Shown piece after piece: positions 21,741 through 35,775 of a DNA stretch of 64,000 bases. The first letter of the stretch is position 1, and each line of letters opens with the position of its first letter. Made by a program: the position numbers and the translations under genes. The notes beneath the pieces are model-generated. The model was given only the letters and a program-made list of their open reading frames with translations. It searched no databases and was not told where the DNA came from. The DNA comes from Nymphaea colorata (lineage: Eukaryota; Streptophyta; Magnoliopsida; Nymphaeales; Nymphaeaceae). The stretch is taken from the NCBI RefSeq assembly GCF_008831285.2, contig NC_045144.1, positions 18,987,716 to 19,051,715 of the forward strand, written 5' to 3'.

Positions 21741-23321
21741 ATGATGGAAAGCGAGGAAGGGAAGGAGAGGAAGGAGAAGGATGGGCTTCGCCTCACGCTG
21801 ATCCACAACGGCGTCATCGTCACCATGGACGACGGTTCTAGGGTTTACTCCAATGGAGCCATCGTGGTGGAGGGGGACAGAATCAGAGCAATCGGACGTT
21901 CCTCCGAGATCATCGACCGTTTCTCCCCTCTGGCCGACGAGATCGTCGATCTCCAAGGGCGAATCGTCCTCCCTGGTCCGATGTACTTCCCATTCTTGTG
22001 CTTCCCCTTGGCCGATCGGTCGACGACTCTAATGATTCCGATGGGCTGTGGCTTTTCTTACAGGGTTCGTTAATACTCACGTCCACACGTCTCAGCAGCT
22101 AGCACGAGGGATAGCGGATGACGTCGACCTGCTGACGTGGTTGCACGAACGGATCTGGCCGTACGAGTCGAACATGACGGAGGAGGACTCGTATCTCTCC
22201 ACCTTGCTCTGCGGAATCGAACTCATACGATCAGGGGTGGGCGTCCGTTCAGTGAGCCAGTGGTATTTGTGCGTTGAATTTGTAGTTGCTTGTGCTTGAA
22301 CTCCGATGAAACTACAGCGTTTGGATATGAATCCCACTTGATTGTGTGATCATGAATCCGGAGAAACCCCTGCTTGTTCACTGTAGTTTAATGATTTCTT
22401 CAGTTTGATATTGAGCTAACATGAATCTTAGATTCTTAGGGATGACGCAGAACTAAACATTTGTTTTTCTCTCTAGCCCATCCTTTTGGGTGTTTTTTGT
22501 ACTACTATAGTAATCTACTGTCAATAAATCAGAACTGCTGACTAGCCCCTGGAGGTTTTATGTACTCATTTATGGATAGCTGATTAGCTAGAAAAACGCT
22601 ATCCCATGTTTAAAGGATGGTACGATTTATTATTGTTGTTGTTATATATGATAGCGGATTCAACGTTCCAATTTTCAAACTACTTTGGGCAGGTGACGTG
22701 CTTTGCTGAAGCTGGTGGACAGCATGTCCCCGGAATGGCACGCGCAGTGGAGCTCTTGGGAATACGAGCATGTTTAACAGAGTCAACTATGGACTCTGGT
22801 AAGGGTCTGCCATCCGGTTGGAGTGCTCGTAGTGCAGATGATTGTATTCAGGTAATAAGTTTTGAGTTGATCGTATGCATGCAGTCTAGACTGCCTTTCA
22901 GCATTGATCATGCTAAAGAACGTAAAACACGTTGTTGCCATACTGTCCGTTGTCTCTTTGCGACAAACGCAAAGACGGTTAAATATCGTGTTGGCTTAAA
23001 GTCTATGTACACTCTCTCATGGACGCAGGTACATGCGCCTATGTTGATCAGTGTAGCAATAGAATTTCTTCCGAATTAGGGTATAGATACGCAATGACCA
23101 CACACGTTGCACATAAAATCGCTCTTGAGTAGGCAGTTTTTTTCCTTTTTTGCTAGATCTCGCCGTCTGTGTAAAGTCATGCTTGATATCTGACATCAGC
23201 ATCCGCTTAGGTAACCCAGGAGTGGAAACAGGGAGCTTCACCGTTTCCCATGTTTGCCACTCACCAAGGGCACAGGTGCCTTTGTAGGTGGGTCTCTGTA
23301 AGAGCTTAAGTCTCTCTCTCT

Positions 23322-23410
<89 letters not shown>

Positions 23411-23606
23411 ATTAACAGTCTTGACATGAAATGAGTATTCCACCAAGTTAACACTCACAAATTAAGTCACTAGAAGAGCTTCATAAGCTCTCCTAATAAT
23501 GAACCAAAATACACATAAACAAAAAACAATGTTAATGCAGAAAAACAGACAGCAAAAAGAAAAAAATAAGGATTATATATATATATATATATATAGATAG
23601 ATAGAT

Positions 23607-23639
<33 letters not shown>

Positions 23640-26600
23640 CACAGATTAGAATTCTTAACTAAATGAGGTTGTTGGTGTCTGCTGATTGCAGATTGCGAAT
23701 GTAAATTCTTTCTGATATGTTGAAGTAATGGTTCAGAACGCAACTCACTATGACAGCCACATTTTGTTTCCCTTAGTTGTACATTAGAGAAACTACTGCA
23801 TGTTGATCTCTTAGTATGTTTGTTAGGTTCCTCATTACAGCATGCTGAAATTTTTCTGCAAGGAGAATTCACAGCATTCCATTGATAAAATATGAACTGC
23901 ACCAGTATTTAGTTTGTTTTATTTTAATCTTAGTCTCAAAGGGAGCTCTACTCAAGACATCATGGTGCAGCGGATGGCCGCATTAGGGTCTGGCTTGGTA
24001 TAAGGCAAATCATGAATGCAACCGATCAACTACTGCTTGAAACAAGAAATGTAGCAAAAGAACTGAAAACTGGGATTCACATGGTATGCTCTTCGTTCTT
24101 ATTCTTTCTTCCAAATTCACAATCTCTTGCATAATTTTGTTAATTTGACATATGCTTCAGAGGTCGGAACAAGGATAAGAATAGTCTATCGCAGATCCTC
24201 CCTAGTGCATCATCGCTTTCAAAGTTTTATGCCCTGCCCCTATTATCTCATGGATGCATATTAAAGTATGTATGTTTGAGATTAGGGTGTAAAAATTCAT
24301 CTGCTCATGCTACATTGCCTTTGCTATATTTAAGCTTGAGTGATCGGACCTACAACTTCGCCGAGCTGACTAACATCCCTTTCCACAACTGCACACTTAT
24401 CAAACAAAGAAGACGTGTGTAGGGGTGAAATCCGGAGATCTATGAAGGAACGCCAAAACCAAAGGCAGCTCTCAGCAGGCTTGATAGTCTTGCTTTTTAT
24501 TTTGTGGTTCTGAACTGCATTTTCATCAGCGTGGATGAGAGATGCGAAAGAGTAGGGACTAGTTCCTATGGAGATTCGCCTTGGTCAAAGGCCACGCCGA
24601 AGAGTCGGCATGGCCTAAAGTGAAGATTGGGGGGAGTAGAGCGAAATGGATCCCCTTCTGGGGTATTCCGAATCCATACCTAAGATTACAGGAAAAGTTT
24701 GATTGGAGGAGGTGGAACCATTTGAGTGTTAAATTTGAAATGCGAAACCATGAGGTGGAAGCAAATGAAATAGGTTATGTAGACTAGTTTATTGTACTCT
24801 TACTCCATTCATCTCTTCTTGCTTTCTTTTCATCCTGTTCTTTTATCATCTAAGCATGTTCTCTTTTTGGGTCTTCCTTCTCCATGGGGATCATAGCCCT
24901 CTGCTTTTATCTCCATCCATTCCAAGGTTATTCTGCATGAAATTTATGTACTGTCCAGGCCGTTTTTCATGAAACGTGGATACCTTTTTTTTAATCTTAT
25001 ATATCCTTGCAGTAAGTTGTTGAAGTTTGTCATGTGGCTTTGCTTTTTTTTTTTTTAGGTCTATAACATTGGATTTTGCTGTTCTATAGCATGTAGCTGA
25101 GATATCATATGAGAATCAATACGTGGCTAATACTAGAGGAGTCAATGGTGGAACTGTCACATACTTGGAGAAAATTGGGTTCTTACAAAGCAACTTGTTG
25201 GCAGCACACTCTGTTTGGGTCAGTGACAATGAGGTTGTTGCAAACCTTTAGCTCTCATTCTTTCCTTGCACCATCTTTGATTGCTGCTACATTTCTATAC
25301 TCTGTTTCTACTTGTTTTGTTGCTGATGGAAATGGTTAGATTGTCTATGAAACTAAGGTTTTTCTTGTGTTTTTTAAATGGCTTGTTACTTTTGAGGCTT
25401 CTATTATCTTAGTTATATTTTATGACATGGCAGATAGAATTACTCTCAAAGGCGGCTGTTAAAGTTTCTCATTGCCCTGCCTCTGCCATGCGAATGCTTG
25501 GGTTTGCCCCCATAAAGGAGATGCTTCAGATTGGTCTTTGTGTTTCCTTGGGAACAGATGGTGCTCCATCAAATAATAGAATGAGCATCGGTTTGTCCTT
25601 CGCTTCTTCCCATATTTCGCCACATAAGTTTATCCGACTGTTTTAATCGTGTCTATTTTTTAGCCTACTGTTTATTCTTGTTGGCATCGCATATCTACAG
25701 GTGCCTTTTTTTCCTAAATCTGACGAAGGGGATTTAAATGTATTATGAATGTCAAAATGTTTAATTTTTTGCATAGAGCTTATTTGTAATAATTCCTGCC
25801 ATGGAAGTATTACTGCATGAGGCCAAAGAATAATTTTTTCCATTCTATTGTCTACAAATGTAGAGAAGTTTTGGGTTAAACAAAATCTATGAGCTTTGCT
25901 GCAAAGTGATGACATTCTTGCAAAATTCAATTTAAATAGTGCTATAAGCTCTAGGCTCTAGGTAATTGAAGCTGTTTGGCACTGCATCAGTTGTGTGTCT
26001 GAGGTTCAGAACATGGCTTACCATAGATCTCTCCATAAAGAAATGTGTATCACATGAAAAAAATTGATAGCATATATTCTACTAAATGCTACGTTTCTTG
26101 GAACTGCTCACCTTGGTCCTAGACTTCTGTTATATTTAGGTATGAAATTTGTCTTGGACCGTGGAAATGAAAGAGTATCAGTTTTTATTGGCTATTTATC
26201 CTGCAGAATGATGGAAACAAGGCCGAGGAAATCAATGAATTTTGGAAAGCAGTTGTCATTTAGTATTTTTTTATTAATAGATAAGGAAAGTACCACTAGC
26301 TTTCTCACAGAAATTGCTGTTTGTGAATGTCATGATCTAAGCTAAGCCCACAACCGGCTGATCATTATCTAACCCAGTCTTTATAACTACATGTTACTGT
26401 CTTAACTTTTAACATTGAAAACGCAATTTAAAGGAAAAAACTGATTATGGTTCGGATGAACTTAAGATTTGGTTCAGGTATGTTTGAAGATACATTAAAT
26501 TGGTGAGCTCTGAGCACATATACTTCGTTTAGTCACTATCTTTTGTCCTCGTCTTTAATCCTGTGTATTGAACTAAATTAGACTACAAGGATCGAGATCC

Positions 26601-29226
26601 ACTAAACTGGGTGCTTGGATTAATTTTTTGGCCAGGTTGCTACATTGGCTTAGCAAGCTTGACATTTTGAATGGTGGTAGAGCATGAAGAGATCTAGAAT
26701 CGATCAGATTTTTGTAACTAGAAAATCCTTCATTCCTAAACAGTGAGGAAACATCCCTTAGTTATCTGTTGGACTGGTTTATTCATGTCTCCTTAGTACT
26801 AGAATGAGCCTTTTAAGGCCAAAATGCAAGGCAAAATGAAACCATGCATACTTTAGTTATATTTCTTCTCATTATATTTCAACATAATGGTACTAAAAAT
26901 GAGGAGATTTCATGTGTTAATCCTAATAAATCAGCTTCAACAGACTTGTTGGAAATAGGGAGGGGTCATGATGAGGGGAGGAAATCTTATCCAACACCTT
27001 CCACCACTTACAGAATATCCTCTAATCCACTCTACCTTGAGTTCTGACTAGTCTAATAGGGACAATAACGTGCTATGTTTGGTAAAAGCTGTAATTATTT
27101 ACTTTGTTCTTGTTAAGGTCGCCATAACCCACATATGTGCTACGAGCCTTCTTTGAACCCAAGACTAGAAGTGAGGCAAAATACTGTGCACTTTGCCTCA
27201 CATGACCCTTTTCAAGCAGCTGCTTTTCTTCTTTTCTTTTTTTAACCCTCTTCTTTAGGATTATCTGGTAGTAATCAAGTTTGGATTGGAGATGTATCAT
27301 AAGAATTCAAGTAATTGTCATTATACCTTTATTTGTAATGGCTGTTCTAGATGAATCCTTCTAACGGCCTTCCAAGGAAAAAGTATGATAACAAATGGTA
27401 CAAATCTTTGGAGGCAAGACTTACTTTGCCAAGTAGTCTGACCGTTAGAAGTCATATTGGTTTCTCCTATAGTTATGTTATTCATGACCACCTGAGCTAA
27501 TTGGTATGGATAGCATTGGCCTGATATTGAAACCCTCTTGTTGCAGTTGATGAGATGTATTTGGCTTCTTTAATTAACAAAGGAAGAGAAGCTTATACGA
27601 AGGGAGCGACAGATCCTACAGCTGTACCTGCGAAAGCAGTTCTGAAAATGGCGACTATAGATGGTGCAAAAGCAGTTCTATGGGATGATGAGATTGGGTC
27701 ATTGGATGTAGGCAAGAAGGTATATGGTTTTACTCAAGAACTTGAAACAGTGTGGCTGCCAGTGCAAAAATAGAGATTAGACATCATTTCTTGTAGCTGA
27801 ATGGCTTGGTCAAACTACACACAGAGCATCATTGTCTGAAAATGGGATCATCTTCCAGTTATAACTGTGTTTCTTCTTGTAGGCTGACTTGGTTGTGGTC
27901 AAACCTTTTACATGGTCTATGGTTCCTGTACATGATTGGTAAGCTTCAATCTATCGGTGTGTATTCCTTTTTAGATGTTCTGTCAACTACCTTATAAATC
28001 ATTTCAATAGATTGATGGTGCTTTCTTTTCTCTTCTTTTTATCTAGGTTCCTTCATCATTTTGGCGAATAAAATCTTGCTGCTAGTTTATCATGTTTTTT
28101 TTGTCTTAATTATAGTTAGTCGTTTGTTGTGCTTCTGATAAAGTATAGATTAATAGTCACATCTTTATTTGGGTAATATTGCTTCTTCTTCACTAAGCAT
28201 TGTGATTCTATCATGTACATCCTTGTAGGCGGGTTCCATTCTTATCTGGAGAATGCTCCTTCTGCAACGTACAAGTAAAATAACATCGTATAAAAAGGTG
28301 GATTGTTGAGGAATATGCAAGGGAAAGGAATGAAATAGGCTACTAAAATGTACTCCTGGGTTTTAATGGAAAGCAGATTAAATACATAATCTATCAACCT
28401 GACCTGTTTCTGACAATAATAGAGTAAACAACCTGCTCAACCTTCTGTTACAGTATCGTGTTCAAATATATGCTATTTGAGTATTTGTGCGCAGGTGTAA
28501 ATATATTGCACAACAATGTAGTTGTTTCTCATGTAACCAGCCTAGATATTTTACAATGAAAGCGGTTGGTCATATCCTGTGAAAGCTTCAAAGACAGTCA
28601 TGATATTTGATGGTTCTCTTCTGCAGCATCTCCAGCCTAGTGTATTGCATGCGGACTGAAAACATTGAATCTGTTATGTGCAACGGTCACTGGATCATGC
28701 GGGACCAGAAGATCCTCACCATAGGGGAGGTAAGTTAGTTCTCACTTACATTGCCAACCAAAGCAGCACCTAGGCTTTGCGGGAATTTGTGATCTTGCTC
28801 AAGTTAATATTTTCTCCGATGCCATGAAATCAGATCCTTGCTTTATAGGCACTTGCCTTTCTGACACGTGCACCCTCCTCAAATTCTGTTTTCCTGAAGC
28901 AAAGTAGCTGTTGCATATGACTATATGTAGATTATGGCAAGGAAATGGTATCTTTCTGTACGAAAATTAGCAGATGACCTCTGGGTTTTTCTTGTCCCGA
29001 TAGAAGATAAAACTAGAGAAAATTTAATAGGCAGACCTGGGGCTTCCAACGTAGTAAATTCCTTTCTTACGTGTAATTGAGGCATTTTTGGATTTTATTT
29101 TATTGACAACTGATGAATACGTTTGACATTGTGCAGGATCAAATTGTTGCTCAGGCAAAGCATGCTTCTATTGAACTTCTGAAAAGAGCTGGAATAAAAA
29201 TTTCACCAAAAATGAATGTCCTGTAA
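21741..29226 (+). CDS. Amidohydrolase, 5-methylthioadenosine/S-adenosylhomocysteine deaminase-like (TRZ/ATZ group), 479 aa
   Basis: Ten exons: 21741-21975, 22064-22236, 22693-22851, 23934-24083, 25090-25233, 25434-25590, 27547-27719, 27883-27938, 28627-28729 and 29137-29226, all with GT-AG introns and a continuous frame. The metal site is complete: HVH at residues 84-86 after the beta-sandwich start, H240 in HVAE, H279 in AAHSVW and D329 in GTDGAPSNN. Other family blocks include FAEAGG, SHCPASAMR and NGHWIMRD. Bacterial relatives deaminate the adenine ring of MTA, SAH or adenosine, or act on triazines; the substrate of the plant form is not something I can derive. No signal peptide is evident, so a cytosolic location is likely. 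Intron 3 holds long (AT)n and (GA)n tracts. The first Met is doubled (21741 and 21744); either may be used. Confidence 0.9.
23311..23638. repeat. (CT)n-(AT)n and (AT)n-(GATA)n-(GA)n microsatellites in intron 3 of the deaminase-like gene
   Basis: (CT)n at 23311-23323 leads into about 83 bases of (AT)n to 23406. A second compound tract runs from 23574 to 23638: (AT)n, then GATA units, then (GA)n. Both lie inside the intron 22852-23933. Confidence 0.95.
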
Positions 29227-30776
29227 ATTATTTCTTTGCATGCACTCTGGAATATCATGCGTCTGATCTCCATAACTACTGAAAAAATAAAACCATTCGG
29301 CTGAAAGCTGGTCTTGCTGAGATCACTCACACATCCTGTCTGCAAGAGCAGAAGAACTTCGACCATCACTGAGTGTATTAAGATCCTTGTAATGTATAAT
29401 GCAATACTAAGGTCAATAGGTCCTGCAGTTTTTGCTCTATTTGTGTTGTATTATTTGTGTGTGGTATTTGTGATTTGCAGTTGCAGCTAAGAGCAGCCGT
29501 CTTCCATACTCAGCTCAGCTGAGGGGAACCCATCATTAGGAGCAGCGTGCAAATGCTTAAACAAACACCAAATCTGTCATCGGACACTTCTATTCAGATT
29601 TTCTTCAGCTCAAACTTTGTCGCGGTGAAACACGAGGATGGGGACGACAACCTGGTGAAAAAAATTGGAAGTCCCTCAGGTCCGACTTTGTCACCCGGAT
29701 TCATGAAATTCCATCATTTTGTTTCCTTAGGTTTGATTACCCACTCTGACACATTTGCTTTAATCTTATAAAAGTTTCAGTTAAGATACTTAAAATTTTT
29801 TAATCAAATGCCGTTAAATTAAACACAAAAAGATCTTGAATAACTGATTCACGGGAAACATGGGATGCAAAAGGCAATGCTTTTGGATGGCCCAATGTTG
29901 TGAAATGTACAATGTGACCCCTATCAGCCGGATCCGAAGTTAGGTACGTAATAGAAAAAATTGAAAAACTTTAGTTGTTTTAATGAAAAAAGTTACAATG
30001 ATTTTTCGGAAAATCAGAAAATTACAGAATAACATAGGAAAGGAAGTACTCTATATATGAAAAACCTGAATTGTGTAAGCATAAAAGAACAACAGATACA
30101 TGTTCCAACATGCGTCATTCATCAGAAACAATGAAAATGAATAATTAAATTGCTCTGCATACTTAAATGAGTATCAAAATATATTGGAGTCTTTAAGAAT
30201 CTTCTGGTCACATATTTTAATATTTTTTTAAGGCTTTCGAGAATAAACATAGGATGTTACACGATAAAACTTTATTTTTATTGCACGAGATCAGTCTACG
30301 TGTTTTTTTCATTCTACGGGTAAGAATGCATTCCATGTCGAACATAGTATTCAATCTTAATAGAAATTTAGGTAACTTTGTTTAATTTTTTTTTTAACAC
30401 TTCTTACGTTTTCAAGTTTTCACGTCAAGTCACACACTGTGTCCTAGAAGTTATACCTTACCTCCTGATGCATGTCCCTTTTCTCAGTTACATCATGTAA
30501 TGTATCATGCATACGACACTTGATGACTGCCATTCTGAACCAATTAACTTAGATTTGCGTACCATGGAAAAGTGATTCAGGCAACCCCAACATATCTCAA
30601 GGGCCTTTCCTTTGCTCCTTGTTTTGCATTATATACATATATATATATATATATCATAGATTTTTCTATTCAGGTTGGATGGAAAAATCCTCAATCCTCT
30701 AGCCTCTCAATGCACACCACTTGATAAATTGCACCAGGTGGTGTGTTGGTCGGAGGATTTCACCTCCTTGTTTGTG
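29227..30776. other. 3' flank of the deaminase-like gene, intergenic
   Basis: The first 200-300 bases are probably 3' UTR. The rest is AT-rich with no gene recognised; a short (AT)n lies at about 30636-30653. Confidence 0.4.
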
Positions 30777-30895
30777 TGTGTGTATATATATATATGTATC
30801 CAGTTTCTAAAATTCCCAGGTTCCAGCCAGAGGTGTGTATATATATATATATGTATCCAGTTTCTAAAATTCCCAGGTTCAAGCCCCAGAGTTGG
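30777..30895. repeat. Tandem duplication, 57-bp unit, two copies
   Basis: (GT/AT)n followed by GTATCCAGTTTCTAAAATTC and CCAGGTTC occurs at 30796 and again at 30853. A box B-like GGTTCAAGCCCC closes the second copy, so the duplication may have arisen inside a decayed tRNA-derived SINE, but no good box A was found. Confidence 0.85.
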
Positions 30896-32311
30896 AACGA
30901 ATCCAACTAAGCTGGGCTTGATAAGCACTAAGGTCTTAACCTAGACATTTCCCTTCACGTCCCTACTGAAAGATGCCCAAATTTTGCTCTAACCACTTTC
31001 GATACCCTTACACAGTGCAGAAGAAGTATCTCTGCTTTCTGGTGCTGCAGATGTAAAAAGGGTTTCTGATGTTGCTTTCAACTTCTCAACTTTTCTTGAT
31101 TCGATTTATAGGGGGTCTACGAGCCAGTGTCTGTATCAGTATAGGACCCGTACCATTTTGCTGACTGATGCAGCCGAACTCCTATTTTCTTTCCATATTT
31201 TTATTTAATAAAAATACAGTTTAAAAATAAACTAAACCAATAAAGATAACATTTTTCAATTTTTTTTGTCAGCTTGTGCTGCTGTGTCTCCAATGGGCTA
31301 TCATAACATTGGTATGATCATGGACAGTGGAACCAGATGAGGTCCTGTGTTTTAGGTTCAGATTAGTATTCAAATTCTGGCGGTAAATGGGATAGAGAGA
31401 TCCGGTCATGCGTCCGAGTGGGGTTTTGGTTGGGTTTCTAGAAGAGACCGGACTTGCTTTTTTCTGGTTGTAGTTATCATGATGAATATTCTGCAGTTGC
31501 GAAAGTAGTATCCCGTGTTTGCCCAAGATGAGATTATAAGTGCATTATCTAGGTGGAGTTTTACCGCATCTCCGAAAAGGGTAGGCTTAATATGCCTTCC
31601 AACTTCTTAGGATAACAGTACGCCATTAAAATTTGTATGTAGGAACAGAAAAGATATCAATATATTTATTTGCTGTTTTTGACTGCGAAGGCTCTGTTTA
31701 GGTACGATCATGTTTTTTTTTGTTTGTATTGCTCATATCTTGACTGATTTTGTTTAACGGAGGATGTTGATTACCTTACATTTAAGATCTGAAGTGATCT
31801 TCAGATCGTAAGTTCCACTATTTCAAATCATTGATTTCTAAAAAGGATGTGAAATCCTTTATTTGAAGTATGTGTACCAAATTCATGTTAAAATCCAAGG
31901 ATCTGAGGAATGTTAAGGATTTCAACCCTTATAGCTAAGAATGAAATGACCCCAAATTTAAATTTAGCAAAAGCACCATATAGTATGGGTTAAATGTTTC
32001 AATTTGGATCATTCTTGGATCCATTTGCACATTCTAATCGCTTTCATTTTCAAGACAATAGCAGGTCTGCTCAAATTATAGACATGCCCTCGTCCTTAGC
32101 TTTTTGGATCAAAACCATTCCAAGGATTTCTTCTCTGCTAAGCAAGTCCAGCTTCAACCTTCAACTTTATGCACTTTCGGTTAAGTCCTTACATCTGCAT
32201 TTATTGTCAAAAAGTGCAAGAGCAAAAAAAAAATTGTCTGTGATTCTTTTAGGTTGAGTTTGTTTCACTATGGATTTAAGATCCTTAGTGATTTCAGATC
32301 CTTATAGTTTC
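30896..32311. other. Intergenic, no gene recognised
   Basis: AT-rich, with GATCTGAAGTGATCTTCAGATC-like near-palindromes around 31785-31808. No coding signal that I can support. Confidence 0.4.
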
Positions 32312-32480
32312 AAATCCATGTATTTAAGGTTGGAACCCCCTGCTTACCTCTCATCACATCTTTAAATCCATGGCTTTAAGGTTGGAAACCCCTTCCTACC
32401 TCTCATTGGATCTTTAAATCCATGGCTTAAGGTTGGAATCCCCTTCCTACCTCTCATCAGATTTTTAAATCCATGGATTT
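32312..32480. repeat. Minisatellite, 51-52-bp unit, just over three copies
   Basis: AAATCCATG recurs at 32312, 32364, 32416 and 32467. Each full unit holds TTAAGGTTGGAA, then CCCC, then CTACCTCTCAT. The units differ by a few bases. Confidence 0.9.
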
Positions 32481-35400
32481 TAACATGTAGCATGAATTTT
32501 AAATCTTTGCTACTGAGATCTCTCCTAAACCGCACCTTTTATGCAGTCTTGGATTTCAAAAGCAACTTTAGTGAGTGAGTTTACTCCTAAGTGTCAGGAG
32601 GTTTTTGGCAAATTTTGTGTTTAGCTAGTTCTTACTAAAATTTGGTGAGATTTACAACCCGTTTGCCAGGTAACTTGGGAAGCATATTCCAGGAAGTCGT
32701 GGCATGACTTGTCTGAGGCAATTAAACGATAAGAAGGAACCATGGTGGACTAAAAATTAAAACTAGGACGTAATTTTGGTGTGTTTGAAAGCGTCGAATT
32801 TCTGATCTGATCTAAGGCTGACATGAAATTCCTTTTATGTAGGGCCTACAAAGTAAATAACACTGGATTTCAGATGAATGAAAAATGAGGAATAGCTATC
32901 CTCAGCATGCCAAAAATTTAAATTCGAGGTCTGATGGGAGGTGGTCTCAGATCACCTTGGATTTTAAATCTGAGGCAAACAAATGCTGAAATTTTCTGAA
33001 GTCCTTGCTTCAGATGGCATTGAGAAGATTCACTGTTTAACCAAACAGTGGATTTAAGATGCACGGTTTTCAACTCCCCTGATATTTGATGGGGGAGCAA
33101 GTTCTGATCTAAGATCCATGATTTTCAAATCTGCTGGGATCACATATCACCAAGCCGATCAAACAGTCTTATCGTAGGACAAAAAGAGAAAGGCTTCTTC
33201 TGCCTTCTTGTGGCTGGTAAGGATGCAAAGAGTTCCCACTTGGGTAACAGCTAAAACCATCTTCTTCCAGTTATCCTGTGTATTTATTGGTTGATAAAGA
33301 ATGACATGCCCCAAGATTGGCCATGTAGCAGGTGGGTTGTAAAAATCCCACTGGTAAGGCTTCCTCCAAACATGGTTCAATGGAGAGAGAGAAGAAATCC
33401 ATGACTGGTAGTTTCATTAGAAAAAAGTTCCAAAAGTTAAACGACATTAAAATGTCGGCCCCATCAAACTTGTCAGATAGTGACTATTTTGTTTGCATTT
33501 TTAGTTGTAGCATCGTTCTGTTGGAGCATTTTTTGTAGCACAAAACACTGTATTCCGAGTTAAGGAGATTTTTATATTTATATCTGAATCTGAATATTGA
33601 GCCAAATTTTACCAATTTTCAAAATTTAATAGCATTAGATATAGGATATTTGTCAAAAAATGAATCTGATTCGAATCTATATCCGAATCTAATCGAATAT
33701 TTGTGCATATCCAAATTCGATCTGATGCCATTTATTAAATTTGAATATGATCTGATTTCTTAATCGGATATTAATTTTTTTTCTATATCTGATTATTGGT
33801 TTGGTTTGATATCCGACATCCGAGGCATCTCCCCTCTTGTTCCATAATTCGAGACAACAAGGCAACGTACGAGCAACCTTGTAGGAATGCCTCCTGGGGC
33901 TGGTTCGTTCCTCAAACGTCCAGATATGGGGGAACACCGTGTCCAATTCATGAGCGTTCCAGCAACAGGAATCAAACATCCACTTTAAGGACCTATTCAA
34001 TATGAACATTGGACCAACTTGGAGAGAAATTTTATCTATTGTTTCCTAAATGTGAAGGAGCCCTCCAAGCACCAGACAACTTCCTGTGTCCAGTACTTGA
34101 GACAGCCCCTAATGAGTCCCTACATCTATGCTCAAGAATAATACAATGGCCATCATAAACAATGTGAATTATTTAAATAAAAAAACAGAAATTGGTTCAT
34201 TGGCCTTTTAAAAACACATTTTTTTTAATTTAAGAAGCCCAAACATGCCAAATTGGCCAATTGAGATTGAGAATCTACTCTTGCCAATCAACACTCGAGG
34301 CATGTTTGATTGCTCGGATGATTAATCCGGGAAGAGAAAGTGTTTGCATTAGAAAACATCTATCAAGCACAATTAAACCAGAATCATTGCATCCTGCTTG
34401 TGACTTCTCTGGATTTCCAGTGGGACTGAAGGGGGAGGGGTCCTACTGAAGGACTTGTGCACTTGAATTTGTGCACCCGATAACTTTTCCCTGGAAATCA
34501 AACGCTCCAGTAACATGGGAATGCGATCTTCATAAGATCCTTATATTCCTCCTCAAACGTCTAAAACTTAAATTGATATTGACAAAACTAATTCAGTTTT
34601 GATATGGAAACTGAAAAGAGTATCACTCAGTTGAACTGGCCGCCGCATAAATGGGACCCTGATATCTACCAAGATTGTGATCTTCGTTTGCAAAATTCTC
34701 AAACCTATTATACCTGAGTTCAATCACGCATTAGTAGATTCCTTCTATCAATGAACCAAATTAATTAAGGATAATTATAACCAATCAAACTGTCAATACC
34801 TTTTAATCCCCCCATAAATTCAGATTAAATTGCAAAACACCGACAAATTGTTAGAATATTAATATGTAGGCCTAAATATCTTTCCAAATACTGGTGGAAG
34901 TGATGTGGGGATACTCCGAAGAGGCCGATGCCTCTCCCTCTTTCCTTATGACCTTTGGGTTTAGAGCTGTTTCGAGACCAGGGTGAAAAGCGACACATTC
35001 ATCAAGTAGAGTCTCTTACATCTACAGTTTGTAGTCTAGAGGAGTAGCGCACAAAGACGATCATAACAAAGTTTCATATTGGAAAAAAGGTTCACTTTTA
35101 TATTAAACCAGTTGGATCTAAACAATATGTTAATATATACAAAAAAAATGTGGACATCTAATTTTCATTTTTTCTGTGTTTCTTTTTTATAATGGAAATG
35201 GTGATGACGGATTTGTAATTATGCATACATCTACACGTACGATTTATGAAGAAAATAGAAACTTACAAATGCCTAAAAGTATATAAGATGGTGATGAACA
35301 CAACCACGAAAGCGTTTAAAGTTCGTCGATTTAGTTTTATTGGCTCATGAATTTGAGTTACTCATCTAAACACATTTCTTTCTATTGGTACAATTTTTTA

Positions 35401-35775
35401 TATTTTAAATTCATCCATGCAATTAGCTTTATAAAAGACAATTTAATCTACATTCATGGCAGTTAACATAGTTTTATAATCCTCTTCGCATATTAGTAAT
35501 AAGGTGCTACGGATGTTGCAGTTGCACCCACTTGATAGAGACTTTAGTTTTTCTTATGTTGTGCCTTTTCTCAATAATATCGTACAATTTTTAGTGGAAA
35601 AATATTTTTAAATTACGTAGTTGCAACATAAACGTGAACACTTTAGCTTTAAAAGCCAACTATCCACAATGTGCTGATTTTCAATGCTTTAGTATGTGTA
35701 TGTATGTACTTGTATATTTCACATGTAAACTAGAACTTCACGTTATCTGTATCAGGTAGAAAATATGTATATATT
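32481..35775. other. Intergenic repeat-rich DNA, no gene recognised
   Basis: 32750-33140 is full of GATCTGA and AAATCTGA words. 33580-33810 is built from TATCCGAATCTAATCG-like words; similar ones occur at 59590-59900 and 19610-19830. 33830-33990 is more GC-balanced and of unknown nature. 34890-35050 holds another member of the GAGGCC..GATGCCTCTCCCTC..GGGTTTAGAGCTG family. I find no protein gene. Confidence 0.4.

Noticed and set aside
23934-23950. A miR159-like word (AAGGGAGCTCTA) at the start of exon 4 of the deaminase-like gene
   Set aside because: It is 12 bases in the sense direction inside coding sequence that encodes conserved residues, with no hairpin partner. Chance match.
33689-34009. 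106-codon minus-strand frame in the GC-balanced island
   Set aside because: No recognisable motif, and the ends run into AT-rich repeat words. Recorded only as an unknown block.
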